Assembly: GCA_002350615.1 (NCBI GenBank)
Contig: DEFD01000032.1
Coordinates: forward strand, 73,396-137,395
Length of the DNA stretch: 64,000 bases
Direction of reading: 5' to 3'
From: Bacteroidales bacterium UBA2861
GTDB lineage: Bacteria; Bacteroidota; Bacteroidia; Bacteroidales; UBA932
How positions within the stretch are numbered: position 1 is the stretch's first letter; each line of letters opens with the position of its first letter. The notes under the pieces are model-generated. The model ran no database searches and was not told where the DNA came from. It worked only from the letters and a program-made list of their open reading frames with translations. Made by a program: the position numbers and the translations under genes. This document shows positions 26,483-35,278 of the stretch, piece by piece.

Positions 26483-27856
26483 TTACGAATTTTCAGCGAT
26501 TATCTTCTCAACTTTTTCATTTCCCGTTGCGGGAATACGCCAAATGAGGGCTATCACCAGCGATCCGAGCACGCAGAACGCCACCGTGAGCACATACACA
26601 CGGTTCCATCCGAGCTCCGAACCGGCTATGGCACCGAACCAGATACCCGACACGAAAGTACTCAGGTAGCCCAGGATGCCGATGACGCCGTTCCCCGTAC
26701 CGGCCGCATACTTCGTGCACTGCATCGAGGCACAGGTTCCGTAAAGGGCCTGCGGACCGTAGATGAAGAACGCGGAGAGCATCAGGAAGATTATTATCGA
26801 AACAGTCGCCGTGCTCTTCCAGAAACAGAAGAAACAGATCGTGGTCATTATCATGCACACGAGGCAGGTCCTGTGGGCCCTGTGGCCGAAAAACCTGTCC
26901 GTAGCCCATCCGGCCACTATCATTCCGAGTATGCCGCCCACGAGTTCACACCCGCCGACAACGCTGCCTGCAAGGGAAATATCCATCCCCTTGTCCTGGA
27001 TCAGGAAGGTTCCGCCCCAGTCCAGTATGGTACCGCGGATGACGTTCATGCAGAAATTCGCGATGGCCAGCACCCAGATAATGGGGTTCTTGAACACCAT
27101 ATTGACCATGATCTTGTGCTGCAGGGCATCACTGATGCGCTTCTCCGGAGCATCGGAGGAAGCCTCCCCGTCCATCTTCTCGACGGGAGGGAGCCCCACC
27201 TCGGTGGGATCGTCCTTGATTCCGAAAAAGATAATGGGCACGCCGAGCAGGGCTATTGACGCCGGCACTATGAAACATAGGTTCCACGCGCTGTAGCCGA
27301 ATGTTTTGAGGAGGAAACCGCAGAGCAGCACCACCAGACCGGCACCTATGCTGTGCGAAGTATTCCAGATGCTCTGTTTGGTAGGGAGCTCCTTCGGACG
27401 TATCCAATGCGAAAGCAGGCTCACGCAGGGCGGCACGCCCATCCCCTGAAGATAGCCGTTGAGCAGCCAAAGCGAACCTATCAGGTACACCAGGCCGATC
27501 GTCGCTTTCCCCTCTGCGTCAAGCAGATGCATCAGTCCGTTCATCTTCGGGCTGAACGCGATGACGAAGTTGACGATGCAGGAGAGCAGGAGTCCCAAGG
27601 ACATTATCTTACGGCGGCTGAAACGGTCCACGAGATAGCCGTTCACGAATCGCGAAGCCCCATAGATGACCCCGTTGATGGTCATGAAAATACCAAGCTG
27701 CACCTTGCTCAGCCCGAGTTCCGCTTCCATGGCGGGGATCGCCATGCTGAGGTTCTTGCGAACGAAATAAAACAGCGCATAGCCTATCATCAGGCAGATG
27801 ATGGTGCGCCATTCCCATCTTACATACTTTTTATTGCTTGCTGCATCCATAGTCAT
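26483..27856 (-). CDS. glpT: Glycerol-3-phosphate (organophosphate) transporter
   Basis: 457 residues of the OPA branch of the major facilitator superfamily, about twelve membrane helices. Signatures are YFVRKNLSMAIPAME, YGASRFVNGYLVDRFSRRK, and NGYLQGMGVPPCVSLLSHW. It would import glycerol 3-phosphate in exchange for phosphate. Placement between a phosphodiesterase gene (6-base gap) and glpA (23-base gap) supports the substrate. A start at 27850 is also possible. Confidence 0.9.
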   Translation of the reverse strand: MTMDAASNKKYVRWEWRTIICLMIGYALFYFVRKNLSMAIPAMEAELGLSKVQLGIFMTINGVIYGASRFVNGYLVDRFSRRKIMSLGLLLSCIVNFVIAFSPKMNGLMHLLDAEGKATIGLVYLIGSLWLLNGYLQGMGVPPCVSLLSHWIRPKELPTKQSIWNTSHSIGAGLVVLLCGFLLKTFGYSAWNLCFIVPASIALLGVPIIFFGIKDDPTEVGLPPVEKMDGEASSDAPEKRISDALQHKIMVNMVFKNPIIWVLAIANFCMNVIRGTILDWGGTFLIQDKGMDISLAGSVVGGCELVGGILGMIVAGWATDRFFGHRAHRTCLVCMIMTTICFFCFWKSTATVSIIIFLMLSAFFIYGPQALYGTCASMQCTKYAAGTGNGVIGILGYLSTFVSGIWFGAIAGSELGWNRVYVLTVAFCVLGSLVIALIWRIPATGNEKVEKIIAENS

Positions 27857-27862
27857 TAAAAA

Positions 27863-28681
27863 TTACTGCTGCGAAAGTTCCAGACGGAGGAGATTGGGGA
27901 TGTCCGTGCAGCAACGGTCGGCGCCGAGTTCCTTCATCTGAAGGTAGTGCGCCGTCTTGGTTCCGGGCCAGAGGCAAACTTCGAGTCCCGCCTCATGGGC
28001 CGCGGCCACAGCCTCCGTTGTAGTTCCCTTTACATTCGCGTCAAGCTGGCTCGCACCGATGCTCAGAGCCGTTGCGATGGTCTCCTCGCACACGGGCTTG
28101 GCGGTGATATAACCGACTTTTGCCTCCGGATAATGCTCCTTGATATACCGGATCGGCCTTTCATCGAAAGAAGTGAATACCCAATGCACGCCTTCCGGCT
28201 GCCTTGCGCTCACGGCCTTGTAAACCGCCTCGCAGTACTCCGGGATGCGCTCGTCCGGATAAAGTTCCTTTTCGCTCGTCTTGAGTTCCCATTCCACATA
28301 GGAAGTCCTGTTCCTGCTGAAAAGGCGGATTACCTGTTCCACCGAAGGGATTCTGTTGCCAAGGAAGGTCTTGGTCGCAAGGACGTCCCTGCCTTTCATG
28401 TGCTCGACTATGCCGTCGATGCCGGTGCGGCGCTTGAGGTTGGCGTCGTGCGAGACCACCAGCTTTCCGTCCTCGGTCATGCGGATGTCGGTTTCGAAAC
28501 GGTTGATGCCTGCCGAAATGCACTGCCTGAACGCCTGCAGAGTATTCTCGTCATTTTCAGCCTTGCCGCCCCTGTGGGCATAGAAATCGGAAGGGAATTC
28601 GCCTATGCAGTTTACTTTTCCGCAGCAGCCGGCCGCCAGGGTCAGCGCGGCCGCGAATAACATCAGAACTGATTTCTTCAT
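27863..28681 (-). CDS. Glycerophosphodiester phosphodiesterase, predicted lipoprotein
   Basis: 272 residues with a lipobox at LAAGCC. The GDPD core is complete: FYAHRGGKAENDENTLQAF (first His-Arg-Gly and Glu-Asn), FETDIRMTEDGKLVVSHD (metal Glu, Asp and catalytic His), and YVEWELKTSEKE. It should release glycerol 3-phosphate from deacylated phospholipid head groups in the envelope. It overlaps the dehydrogenase gene upstream by ATGA and lies next to glpT. Confidence 0.92.
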   Translation of the reverse strand: MKKSVLMLFAAALTLAAGCCGKVNCIGEFPSDFYAHRGGKAENDENTLQAFRQCISAGINRFETDIRMTEDGKLVVSHDANLKRRTGIDGIVEHMKGRDVLATKTFLGNRIPSVEQVIRLFSRNRTSYVEWELKTSEKELYPDERIPEYCEAVYKAVSARQPEGVHWVFTSFDERPIRYIKEHYPEAKVGYITAKPVCEETIATALSIGASQLDANVKGTTTEAVAAAHEAGLEVCLWPGTKTAHYLQMKELGADRCCTDIPNLLRLELSQQ

Positions 28682-29985
28682 AATACTATCTCGTCATAAA
28701 ATCCACCTCTTTTTGCCAGGTCCAGCAGGTTATAGCGGTAACGCATGAGCTGAACCACCGGAAAAACCGAACTCACCCATTCGGGAGTGACTCCTATATG
28801 CTCCGGTTCGTAGGGAGCGCCCACGATCCTGAAACATTCCTTCATCTTCTCATATGGCCAAACCTGGGCTTTCAGTTTAGCCTTGAGCCCCGGCCAGTCC
28901 TTCTTGAGGGCCAGCAGTTCCCCGCGCACCTTTTCGGGAGAAGAGTACTTCTTGCTGATGTTGTCGTAGCCGAGGCGCGGAGAAGGGAAATCCTTGAAGA
29001 TTTCCAACGCACGGGCCTGCTCCTGCTCCAGGGTCGGCCAGGCTGCAACGCAGGCATCCACGTCGATGGCATCGACGTCCACTTTATAGAATTTCTCGAA
29101 GACGCGGCACATCGTGAGCGTGCCTATGGCCACCTGGAAACCATGGGATACGAACTTTCCCTTGTAGCGATGATGCGTCATGTCCAGGATGTGGCTGAAA
29201 AGGTGGTCGCAGCAGGACGCCGGCCTGCTGGAACGTGCCGCCTGCATGGCGAAACCGCTGAGGATCAAGCCCTCGAAAAGGGCGCCCACGGCTTCGGGCT
29301 TGCCTGCCGCAACGCCTTCAGGGTCCGAAAGCAGGGAGTCGAGGTCGTCCTGCAGCACATGCCAGGCCTCGGGAATAATGGGCTCGGACCCTACCAGGTC
29401 CGCGATTATCCACTCTCCTCCTGCAGGCACCTTTGCGGCAAGGTCGGCATAACCGGCGGCGGTCATATCCTTCGGGGCGGCCGCCAGCACGGCGGTATCG
29501 GCCAGCACGGCCACCGGCGCGGGGCAGTCGAAAGTCTGCTTGGAGTTCTGATAGGTGATGGAGGCTCCGAAAGAAGTGTAACCGTCCACCGAAGCGGCCG
29601 TAGGAATGGTAAGATAACTCTGTTTATGATGATGTGAACATAGCTTGCAAAGGTCGTTTATAGTGCCTGAGCCCACGGAAACCGCAACGGCGCCGCTTTC
29701 GTCCAGGACCTTGTCCAGAGTCTCGATATGATCCCAGTCCGCATGGAATTCGTCTTCTTCGAAAAGGAACTTTTCGGTAGGGATTCCCGCATCGGTAAAG
29801 TGGGCGAAAACCCTCTCTCCGGCAGCCTTCCATGTATTGCGGTCGGCGACCACAACTGCCTTGTGTTCACCGAAAAAGCGTTTGTAAAGTGCGGGTGCCA
29901 GACAAAGATTGTCCCTTCCCATTTCAAACGCCCTGGTATCTGTGGATACCTCGAGCGCCTTAGCTATTCTTTCTTCACTATTCAT
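28678..29985 (-). CDS. sn-glycerol-1-phosphate dehydrogenase homologue (AraM/EgsA type)
   Basis: 435 residues from the ATG at 29985. It belongs to the iron/zinc-dependent polyol dehydrogenase fold. Seen: VSVGSGTINDLCKLCSHH (nucleotide loop), TIPTAASVDGYTSFGASI, AAGYADLAAKVPAGGEWIIAD (metal Asp), and GFQVAIGT preceded by a His-rich segment CCDHLFSHILDMTHH (metal His). The AraM family interconverts dihydroxyacetone phosphate and sn-glycerol 1-phosphate, the stereoisomer found in archaeal lipids. In this catabolic setting it could oxidise glycerol 1-phosphate. The direction and substrate are inference. Confidence 0.87.
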   Translation of the reverse strand: MNSEERIAKALEVSTDTRAFEMGRDNLCLAPALYKRFFGEHKAVVVADRNTWKAAGERVFAHFTDAGIPTEKFLFEEDEFHADWDHIETLDKVLDESGAVAVSVGSGTINDLCKLCSHHHKQSYLTIPTAASVDGYTSFGASITYQNSKQTFDCPAPVAVLADTAVLAAAPKDMTAAGYADLAAKVPAGGEWIIADLVGSEPIIPEAWHVLQDDLDSLLSDPEGVAAGKPEAVGALFEGLILSGFAMQAARSSRPASCCDHLFSHILDMTHHRYKGKFVSHGFQVAIGTLTMCRVFEKFYKVDVDAIDVDACVAAWPTLEQEQARALEIFKDFPSPRLGYDNISKKYSSPEKVRGELLALKKDWPGLKAKLKAQVWPYEKMKECFRIVGAPYEPEHIGVTPEWVSSVFPVVQLMRYRYNLLDLAKRGGFYDEIVL

Positions 29986-30045
29986 AATATGCCAAATTAA
30001 CCGACCCAATCTAAGCTTTTTTTACGAATAATGAAATAGGGTTTT

Positions 30046-30843
30046 TCACTTTTTCTTACTCTGAATACCGTCCACGTAAGGCTTGATCTTTTCCGGATAG
30101 TCCGTCGAGACGTAGTCGAAACCCTGCCCGAGTACCCAGTCGATGCCGGGCTCGTCGTTCACGATCCAGCAGGTGGTCTCCACCCCGAGGGCCTTGCAGT
30201 CCGCAAGGATTCCGGGATTCTCCTTCCACACCTTTTTGTCGTATGAAAGTTCGTAACCCTTTTCCTTGGCCCAAGCGGCGGATTTCACTTCGTCTTTGCC
30301 TCCCACGAGGAACAGGACCTTCGCATTGGGATCAAGACGCTTGATCTCGGATGCGGCCCATTCGCTGAAGGTGGTCCACTGCAGCTGCGCGCCCATTTTC
30401 ATCTTTCTGGCGAGAGACATGGAATACTCCACGGCACGGGTCTCCTTTTCCTTGGAAGGATGTTTTTTAACTTCCAGTATGATAGTGATTTCCGGATGTT
30501 TCTTCGCCTGCTTGAACCATTCTTTGAGAGTAGGTATGCGTGTGCCTCCGGGAAGGACGGCCTTTCGCAGCTGCTTGAAAGTCTGCAGCTGCACCTTGGT
30601 GTCACATCCCGGATACTTGGGGCCGTGGATCACCACTATTTTATCGTCGGAACTGACGTTGATGTCGAACTCTACGGCATCCACCCCGACTTCCTGGGCA
30701 AATTTCAAGGCAGGAATCGTATTCTGGTAGGGAGCTCCATCATGACGGGCCCCGCGATGTGCCACCACCTTGGTCTGCGCAAAGCCTGCCGCGCACACAA
30801 GCGCCGACAAGGCAGCAAGAATCAACTTTCTCATATTCATCAT
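30046..30843 (-). CDS. Glycerophosphodiester phosphodiesterase, exported
   Basis: 265 residues with a type I signal peptide cut after AGFAQ. The GDPD residues are present in KVVAHRGARHDGAPYQNTIP, AVEFDINVSSDDKIVVIHG and TIILEVKKHP. The mature protein is probably periplasmic. It shares a four-base overlap with the GpsA-like gene. It differs enough from the lipoprotein GDPD at 27863 to suggest different substrates or compartments rather than a recent duplication. Confidence 0.92.
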   Translation of the reverse strand: MMNMRKLILAALSALVCAAGFAQTKVVAHRGARHDGAPYQNTIPALKFAQEVGVDAVEFDINVSSDDKIVVIHGPKYPGCDTKVQLQTFKQLRKAVLPGGTRIPTLKEWFKQAKKHPEITIILEVKKHPSKEKETRAVEYSMSLARKMKMGAQLQWTTFSEWAASEIKRLDPNAKVLFLVGGKDEVKSAAWAKEKGYELSYDKKVWKENPGILADCKALGVETTCWIVNDEPGIDWVLGQGFDYVSTDYPEKIKPYVDGIQSKKK

Positions 30844-31892
30844 TTTGTCTGGTCAAAGGTGAACGCTTCCCAGGGAAGTTCGGCGTCCTTCCCGTTGTCC
30901 AGCACGTCGGCCGCATGGCAAAGCATGGGGAACCGCGAAAGGTCCGCCTGTCCGAGTTCGGCCTTCCGGACCATTGCCTTGTGAACCCTGCGGGCAACGA
31001 CGAGGCTTTCGAGGGTCACTCCGGCAAGAATGTCCAGGGCCTCCTGATATGTCTTCCCCTCCCCGAGCAGTATGCCTATCTTGCGAGTACGTCCGCCATA
31101 TACGGTAACATAGAGGTCCCCTATGCCTATGTTTTCGCAATCGCGGCTGGCACCCTGCATCTCGAGCAGAAGGCGCATTTCCTTCACCGCCTGGTAGAAA
31201 GCACCCGCCTGGGAATTGAAGTGCAGCCCGGCTTCGGGACCGTTGTGCCTGTTTACCAGGCCGATAGTCATGGCGATTGCAAGCGCATAACCGTTTTTCA
31301 GGGCCACCGCGCTCTCCAGGCCTATCACATCGTTGGTCAGGGAAACATGATAGTACGAGGTCTGCATCGCCGCCTTCATCATCTTGAGCACGGCACTGTC
31401 CTTGCCGCAGAACGCCACCTCGGTCTGGTCGTGATACACGAGTTCATAGCTGGTGCAGGGACCGCCGATGGCGCATACCTCGCGTTTGATACCCTTCTTC
31501 GCAAGACCGCGCTGCCAGTAGTCCGGGTATGAAATCAATGTTCCGTCCTCCAGGTTCACGAGGCCCTTGGTCACGCTCAACACAGGTATGGCCGGGTCTA
31601 GATATGTAAGCACCTCTTCCAGGAACCAGTCAACTCCGAATGAAGACACCCCTCCGATTACGAAATCGCAGCCGGCGACGGCCTCCTTCCACTCTTCGAA
31701 CTGATAGTATTTCACCCCCTCGGGGAAGGCATAGTCGAATTTCGGATGTTTCCCGCTCCTTCGGCATTCATCTATTATATCCTTGTCCAAAGGCGTTCCC
31801 ACCAGACGGACTTCATTCCCATTCTCTCTCGCCGGAAACGCCAGGGCCGAGCCCATCATCCCGGATCCGATAATCGTAATAATCTTGCTCAT
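30840..31892 (-). CDS. NAD(P)-dependent glycerol-3-phosphate dehydrogenase, GpsA-like
   Basis: 350 residues. The nucleotide-binding GSGMMGSALAFPARENGNEV is at residue 9. A GpsA-like core follows: SVTKGLVN, IGGPCTSYELVYHDQTEVAF, the catalytic Lys region ESAVALKNGYALAIAMTIGL, and GIGDLYVTVYGGRTRKIG. It is more divergent than housekeeping GpsA (GGPCTSYEL replaces the usual GPSFAxEV), and its placement in the phosphodiesterase locus suggests a specialised catabolic or isomer-specific dehydrogenase. Forms an overlap with the following GDPD gene. Confidence 0.85.
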   Translation of the reverse strand: MSKIITIIGSGMMGSALAFPARENGNEVRLVGTPLDKDIIDECRRSGKHPKFDYAFPEGVKYYQFEEWKEAVAGCDFVIGGVSSFGVDWFLEEVLTYLDPAIPVLSVTKGLVNLEDGTLISYPDYWQRGLAKKGIKREVCAIGGPCTSYELVYHDQTEVAFCGKDSAVLKMMKAAMQTSYYHVSLTNDVIGLESAVALKNGYALAIAMTIGLVNRHNGPEAGLHFNSQAGAFYQAVKEMRLLLEMQGASRDCENIGIGDLYVTVYGGRTRKIGILLGEGKTYQEALDILAGVTLESLVVARRVHKAMVRKAELGQADLSRFPMLCHAADVLDNGKDAELPWEAFTFDQTK

Positions 31893-31925
31893 TTCTCTAT
31901 ATTTTAATTTTTCTGTTGCTTCAAA

Positions 31926-33749
31926 CTAATATGACACATAGGGGCGTTCCGTCAAGCTCTTTGCCAGATCGACGCTGTTCACGGTGATATAATCCACCCC
32001 GAGATTTATGAAAGTCATTATGTCCTGCGAGGAGGAAGGCGTCCAGGTGCAGACCTTCATGCCGGCCGCGTGGCAACGGGCCACCCAGTCCGGATGGGCG
32101 CTCAGCAGATTCATGTTATATGAAATGCCGTTGTAGCCTTTGCCCTGAGGGAAGGAGGGATCGTCGGTCCCGAGGTAGTCCAGCTGAAGAGCCGGCACCT
32201 TCCGCCGAAGCTCGTCAAGCGCCACGGTGCTGTAGGACATCATCCTGCACTGCGAAACCATATTACGCGCATTCAGCATAACCGCCACGGAATCGGCGCA
32301 GACGCGGTTGCGGTCGTTGTCGGTATGGGCCTTGATCTCGAAATTGAGGATCACGCCTGGATAAGCGAGCCCCTGATCCAGGAACTCCGAAAGCAGCGGC
32401 AGATGCTCCCCGGTGGGCAGTTTTATGTTTTTGAGATCCGACCACCTGCTATTCTGGATATTCTTGCCGCTCACCGTGGCGTCGTGATGGACCACCACAT
32501 ATCCGTCCGTGGTTATCCACACATCGAACTCCGCGCCATAGACACCGTAGGTCTGCGTCTTTTTCAAAGCCTCGAGGCTGTTTTCGTAGGGGCCTTTGGT
32601 ATTGTTGTGAACGCAGCGGTGCGCGAACACCTTTGTTATCCGAGGCAGGGCCGGAGCGGCTTCCACGGTGAACTTCACCGTGCCGAGAGTGCGGTTCACC
32701 CCGCCCCTGTCGAGCACCAGCGACCAATTGCCGGTGGTAAGTGAAGACGGGACAGTCACTATCAGACATCCGGCTCCGACAGTGGTGCGGCAATCTATGC
32801 TGCGCTGGGCGTTCTGCAGCTTGACGGCATCCCCGGCGGCAAAGCCGTCTGCATAGATATAATATTTCCACCCGGCGGCAACATGGCAGTCCGTCAGGAA
32901 ACCAAGGTCGGTAAGCGTAATCCGGCCTCCAGTCTGGGAACTGCGCTGCACCTTGCGGTAAAGTGTGGTGACGTCGGCCGCCCCGAGCGCGGAAGAATAG
33001 AGCCTCGCATTCACCACCTCGCCCTGCCAGGTCTTTTCGGCATAATTCAGGGAGGACGAGCAGTCGCCGCCAATGCAGAACCAGCTGCTCGCCTGCGCGG
33101 AAGGCATGACCAGATCGCCGCCTGCACTTGCCTCCGCCTTCAGGACTCCGTCCACATAGAGGGACACTTTCCCGGTCCCGGCATCGTAAACAGCCACCAG
33201 ATGATAGAAAATACCGGGCTGTGGAGTCATCTTGCTGTCAAGGGTAATCAGCTTAGATGCGTAGATATCGAATTTTATATGGTTGCCGGCAGATGTGGAA
33301 GTGACTCCGAATCCGAAACCGGCTCCCTCGACGGAAGAAAAGACCGATGCTTCGGAAGTCCCCGTCGGGAGGGCGTCGCAGCAGAAAAGCAGCTCGGCGG
33401 TGAACCCGTCGGCAAGTGCGGCGCGCAAAGCCTCGTTTGAAGTATAATCCACCCTGTAATAACCGCATCCTACGCTCTTGCCGGGAGTTCCTCCGAAACA
33501 GGCGGCATAACGCTTATAATCGGCATTATAATACGATGATAGCGAGAATGCGGAATTGGTCACCACTTCGCTTCGCATCTTGGAAGCGTCGGAAGCGGAG
33601 GCGTCGGAGCTGACCGACAGGTCGAAAAGATCGGCGGCCAAACCCTTTTCCGGCTGGGGATCCGGATCAGACTCGGTGGAATCCTTGCCGCCGCAGGCGA
33701 CGAGCGCCAGGGACAGCAGAGACAGGAATATGGTTTTCACCAATTTCAT
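31926..33749 (-). CDS. LamG-like plus glycerophosphodiester phosphodiesterase lipoprotein
   Basis: 607 residues. The lipobox is LVACG. A concanavalin-like LamG domain (about 85-280: AELLFCCDALPTG, FYHLVAVYDAGTGKVSLYVDG, EVVNARLYSSAL) is followed by an IPT-like beta unit (about 290-370). The GDPD domain fills about 375-600 (VFAHRCVHNNTKGPYENSLEAL, GAEFDVWITTDGYVVVHHD, ILNFEIKAH). Note HRC where most members have HRG. The binding domain suggests a surface enzyme that holds a polymer while cutting phosphodiesters. Third GDPD of the locus. Confidence 0.88.
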   Translation of the reverse strand: MKLVKTIFLSLLSLALVACGGKDSTESDPDPQPEKGLAADLFDLSVSSDASASDASKMRSEVVTNSAFSLSSYYNADYKRYAACFGGTPGKSVGCGYYRVDYTSNEALRAALADGFTAELLFCCDALPTGTSEASVFSSVEGAGFGFGVTSTSAGNHIKFDIYASKLITLDSKMTPQPGIFYHLVAVYDAGTGKVSLYVDGVLKAEASAGGDLVMPSAQASSWFCIGGDCSSSLNYAEKTWQGEVVNARLYSSALGAADVTTLYRKVQRSSQTGGRITLTDLGFLTDCHVAAGWKYYIYADGFAAGDAVKLQNAQRSIDCRTTVGAGCLIVTVPSSLTTGNWSLVLDRGGVNRTLGTVKFTVEAAPALPRITKVFAHRCVHNNTKGPYENSLEALKKTQTYGVYGAEFDVWITTDGYVVVHHDATVSGKNIQNSRWSDLKNIKLPTGEHLPLLSEFLDQGLAYPGVILNFEIKAHTDNDRNRVCADSVAVMLNARNMVSQCRMMSYSTVALDELRRKVPALQLDYLGTDDPSFPQGKGYNGISYNMNLLSAHPDWVARCHAAGMKVCTWTPSSSQDIMTFINLGVDYITVNSVDLAKSLTERPYVSY

Positions 33750-35278
33750 TTCAAAGCCTTTAAGGAGATTTTACCTATGCGCAGGGCGAATTTCGATTCG
33801 GCGTCGGGCCGGCCGTTGGCGATGGATTCGGAAGGATCCGAATGAATGGCGGCGGCGACACGCCCTGCCGGCATTATGCGGATGAATATCCTGTCGCGGC
33901 CAAGCAGCAATGCAGGCAGGAGCACGGTATTTTCGGTATAGCCCACCGCAGCATCATAGGAAACGGGAGAGCCTGTCCATGCAAGGGGACGCAACAGGAA
34001 ATTCTGCTGCACGGGGATATAGCTCTTGCCGTCGATGGAATACGCCACATTCCATACAGCAGGGAAACCGGCCGACGATTCAGCAGTGCCATAACCGGCA
34101 AGCCAGGTAAAATCGAAGCTGAGGGCTTTGCCGCTGAAACCTTTGGTAGATGCCTCCACAAGCACCGCCGCGCCATTCTGGAACCAGTCCAGAGCCTTGG
34201 TGTCATACACGATTGCGGCACACTCGCGGTTTCCTTCGCCCGCCACCAGACCGTCGCGTGCGCAGCGGCTGTTGTAATCTTTCTCGAGTCCCATCTTTCC
34301 GGGAACGGTAATGCCGAGCCAGCCCTCGCCCGCATCGGGAGCCACGCGGTCGCAGTCGATGCGAAGCCGCTCCAGCCATTTTTTCAAGCCATTTTCACAT
34401 TTGAGGGCATAGTAATAATTGCGGTCCCAGTTCCATTCCGCGATTGTTTCATAGGAAGAACCGCCGTCCATGGGGATATCCACGTCGTCCACTCCCCTGA
34501 TACGCAGCTGATAAGGTCCGGGAAGACCGCTGCGGCGCAGAGTTTCCGAAACCAGGATTCCGCTCACCCGGCCCACTCCGGAGGGCATACGGTCTCCGCG
34601 GCGGCGCCAGGCGCAGACGCTGTTCACCGGCAGGAAAAGGGATTCGCCCATGTCGTCCTTGACATAAAGGCCGGCTTCGTCGAACCAGTCCGAATCCGCA
34701 GGTTTCTTGAAGTAGTTGATATAGGTGGACTGGACATAAAACTCGCGTACATTTGTGTAGGAGCCTTCTTTGGAAAGGAATTCCACTCCGTCCAGTGTGA
34801 CGAAGGTATAAAGGTCCGCTGGAGTGAGTTCCCCGATATGGCGGATTTTCACGGCGGGTTCCGACTGTCCAAGGATGGTCACGGCTTCCGCGGCTATGCC
34901 GCTGATCGTATATCGCTCTGGATTGTCTTCCCTCTGCACTTCGCAGCCGGAGAGGTCCAGGCGGACCCGGGAACCGGCAGGGATGCGGTTGTCGTACAAG
35001 TCTTTGAAAATAAGGCGGAAGCCTGCGCTGGCGTCTTCATTCTGGATATAGCCGGTGCAGTAGGCCATGCGCGTATCCGTCTTGTTCCAGGCAATCTGCG
35101 GGTTCTGCCCCATGTTGAGGGAACGGTAGTCGCTGGTGACTATGCCCTCGATCCGGGTGCCCTTGGCGATGAGGGCGCCGTTCGGCGTCGCTTTCGCGCG
35201 AAGGTCGGAGAAACTGTCGGCGCGGGCCCCGATGGCCGCAAGGGCGGCAAAAGCCATCAAAACACTTATCTTTTTCAT
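33746..35278 (-). CDS. DUF5689 domain exported protein
   Basis: 510 residues with a signal peptide ending GARA. Residues about 30-240 match DUF5689 (GTRIEGIVTSDYRSLNMGQNP, MAYCTGYIQNEDASAGFRLIF, DLYTFVTLDGVEF), an OB-like module common in secreted Bacteroidota proteins. The C-terminal half is a beta-sandwich (ALSFDFTWLAGYG, WNVAYSIDGKSY, ILLGRDRIFIRIMPAGR) similar to those of the other two DUF5689 proteins here. No lipobox. Probably a secreted binding or accessory protein. ATGA overlaps on both sides. Confidence 0.75.
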   Translation of the reverse strand: MKKISVLMAFAALAAIGARADSFSDLRAKATPNGALIAKGTRIEGIVTSDYRSLNMGQNPQIAWNKTDTRMAYCTGYIQNEDASAGFRLIFKDLYDNRIPAGSRVRLDLSGCEVQREDNPERYTISGIAAEAVTILGQSEPAVKIRHIGELTPADLYTFVTLDGVEFLSKEGSYTNVREFYVQSTYINYFKKPADSDWFDEAGLYVKDDMGESLFLPVNSVCAWRRRGDRMPSGVGRVSGILVSETLRRSGLPGPYQLRIRGVDDVDIPMDGGSSYETIAEWNWDRNYYYALKCENGLKKWLERLRIDCDRVAPDAGEGWLGITVPGKMGLEKDYNSRCARDGLVAGEGNRECAAIVYDTKALDWFQNGAAVLVEASTKGFSGKALSFDFTWLAGYGTAESSAGFPAVWNVAYSIDGKSYIPVQQNFLLRPLAWTGSPVSYDAAVGYTENTVLLPALLLGRDRIFIRIMPAGRVAAAIHSDPSESIANGRPDAESKFALRIGKISLKALK

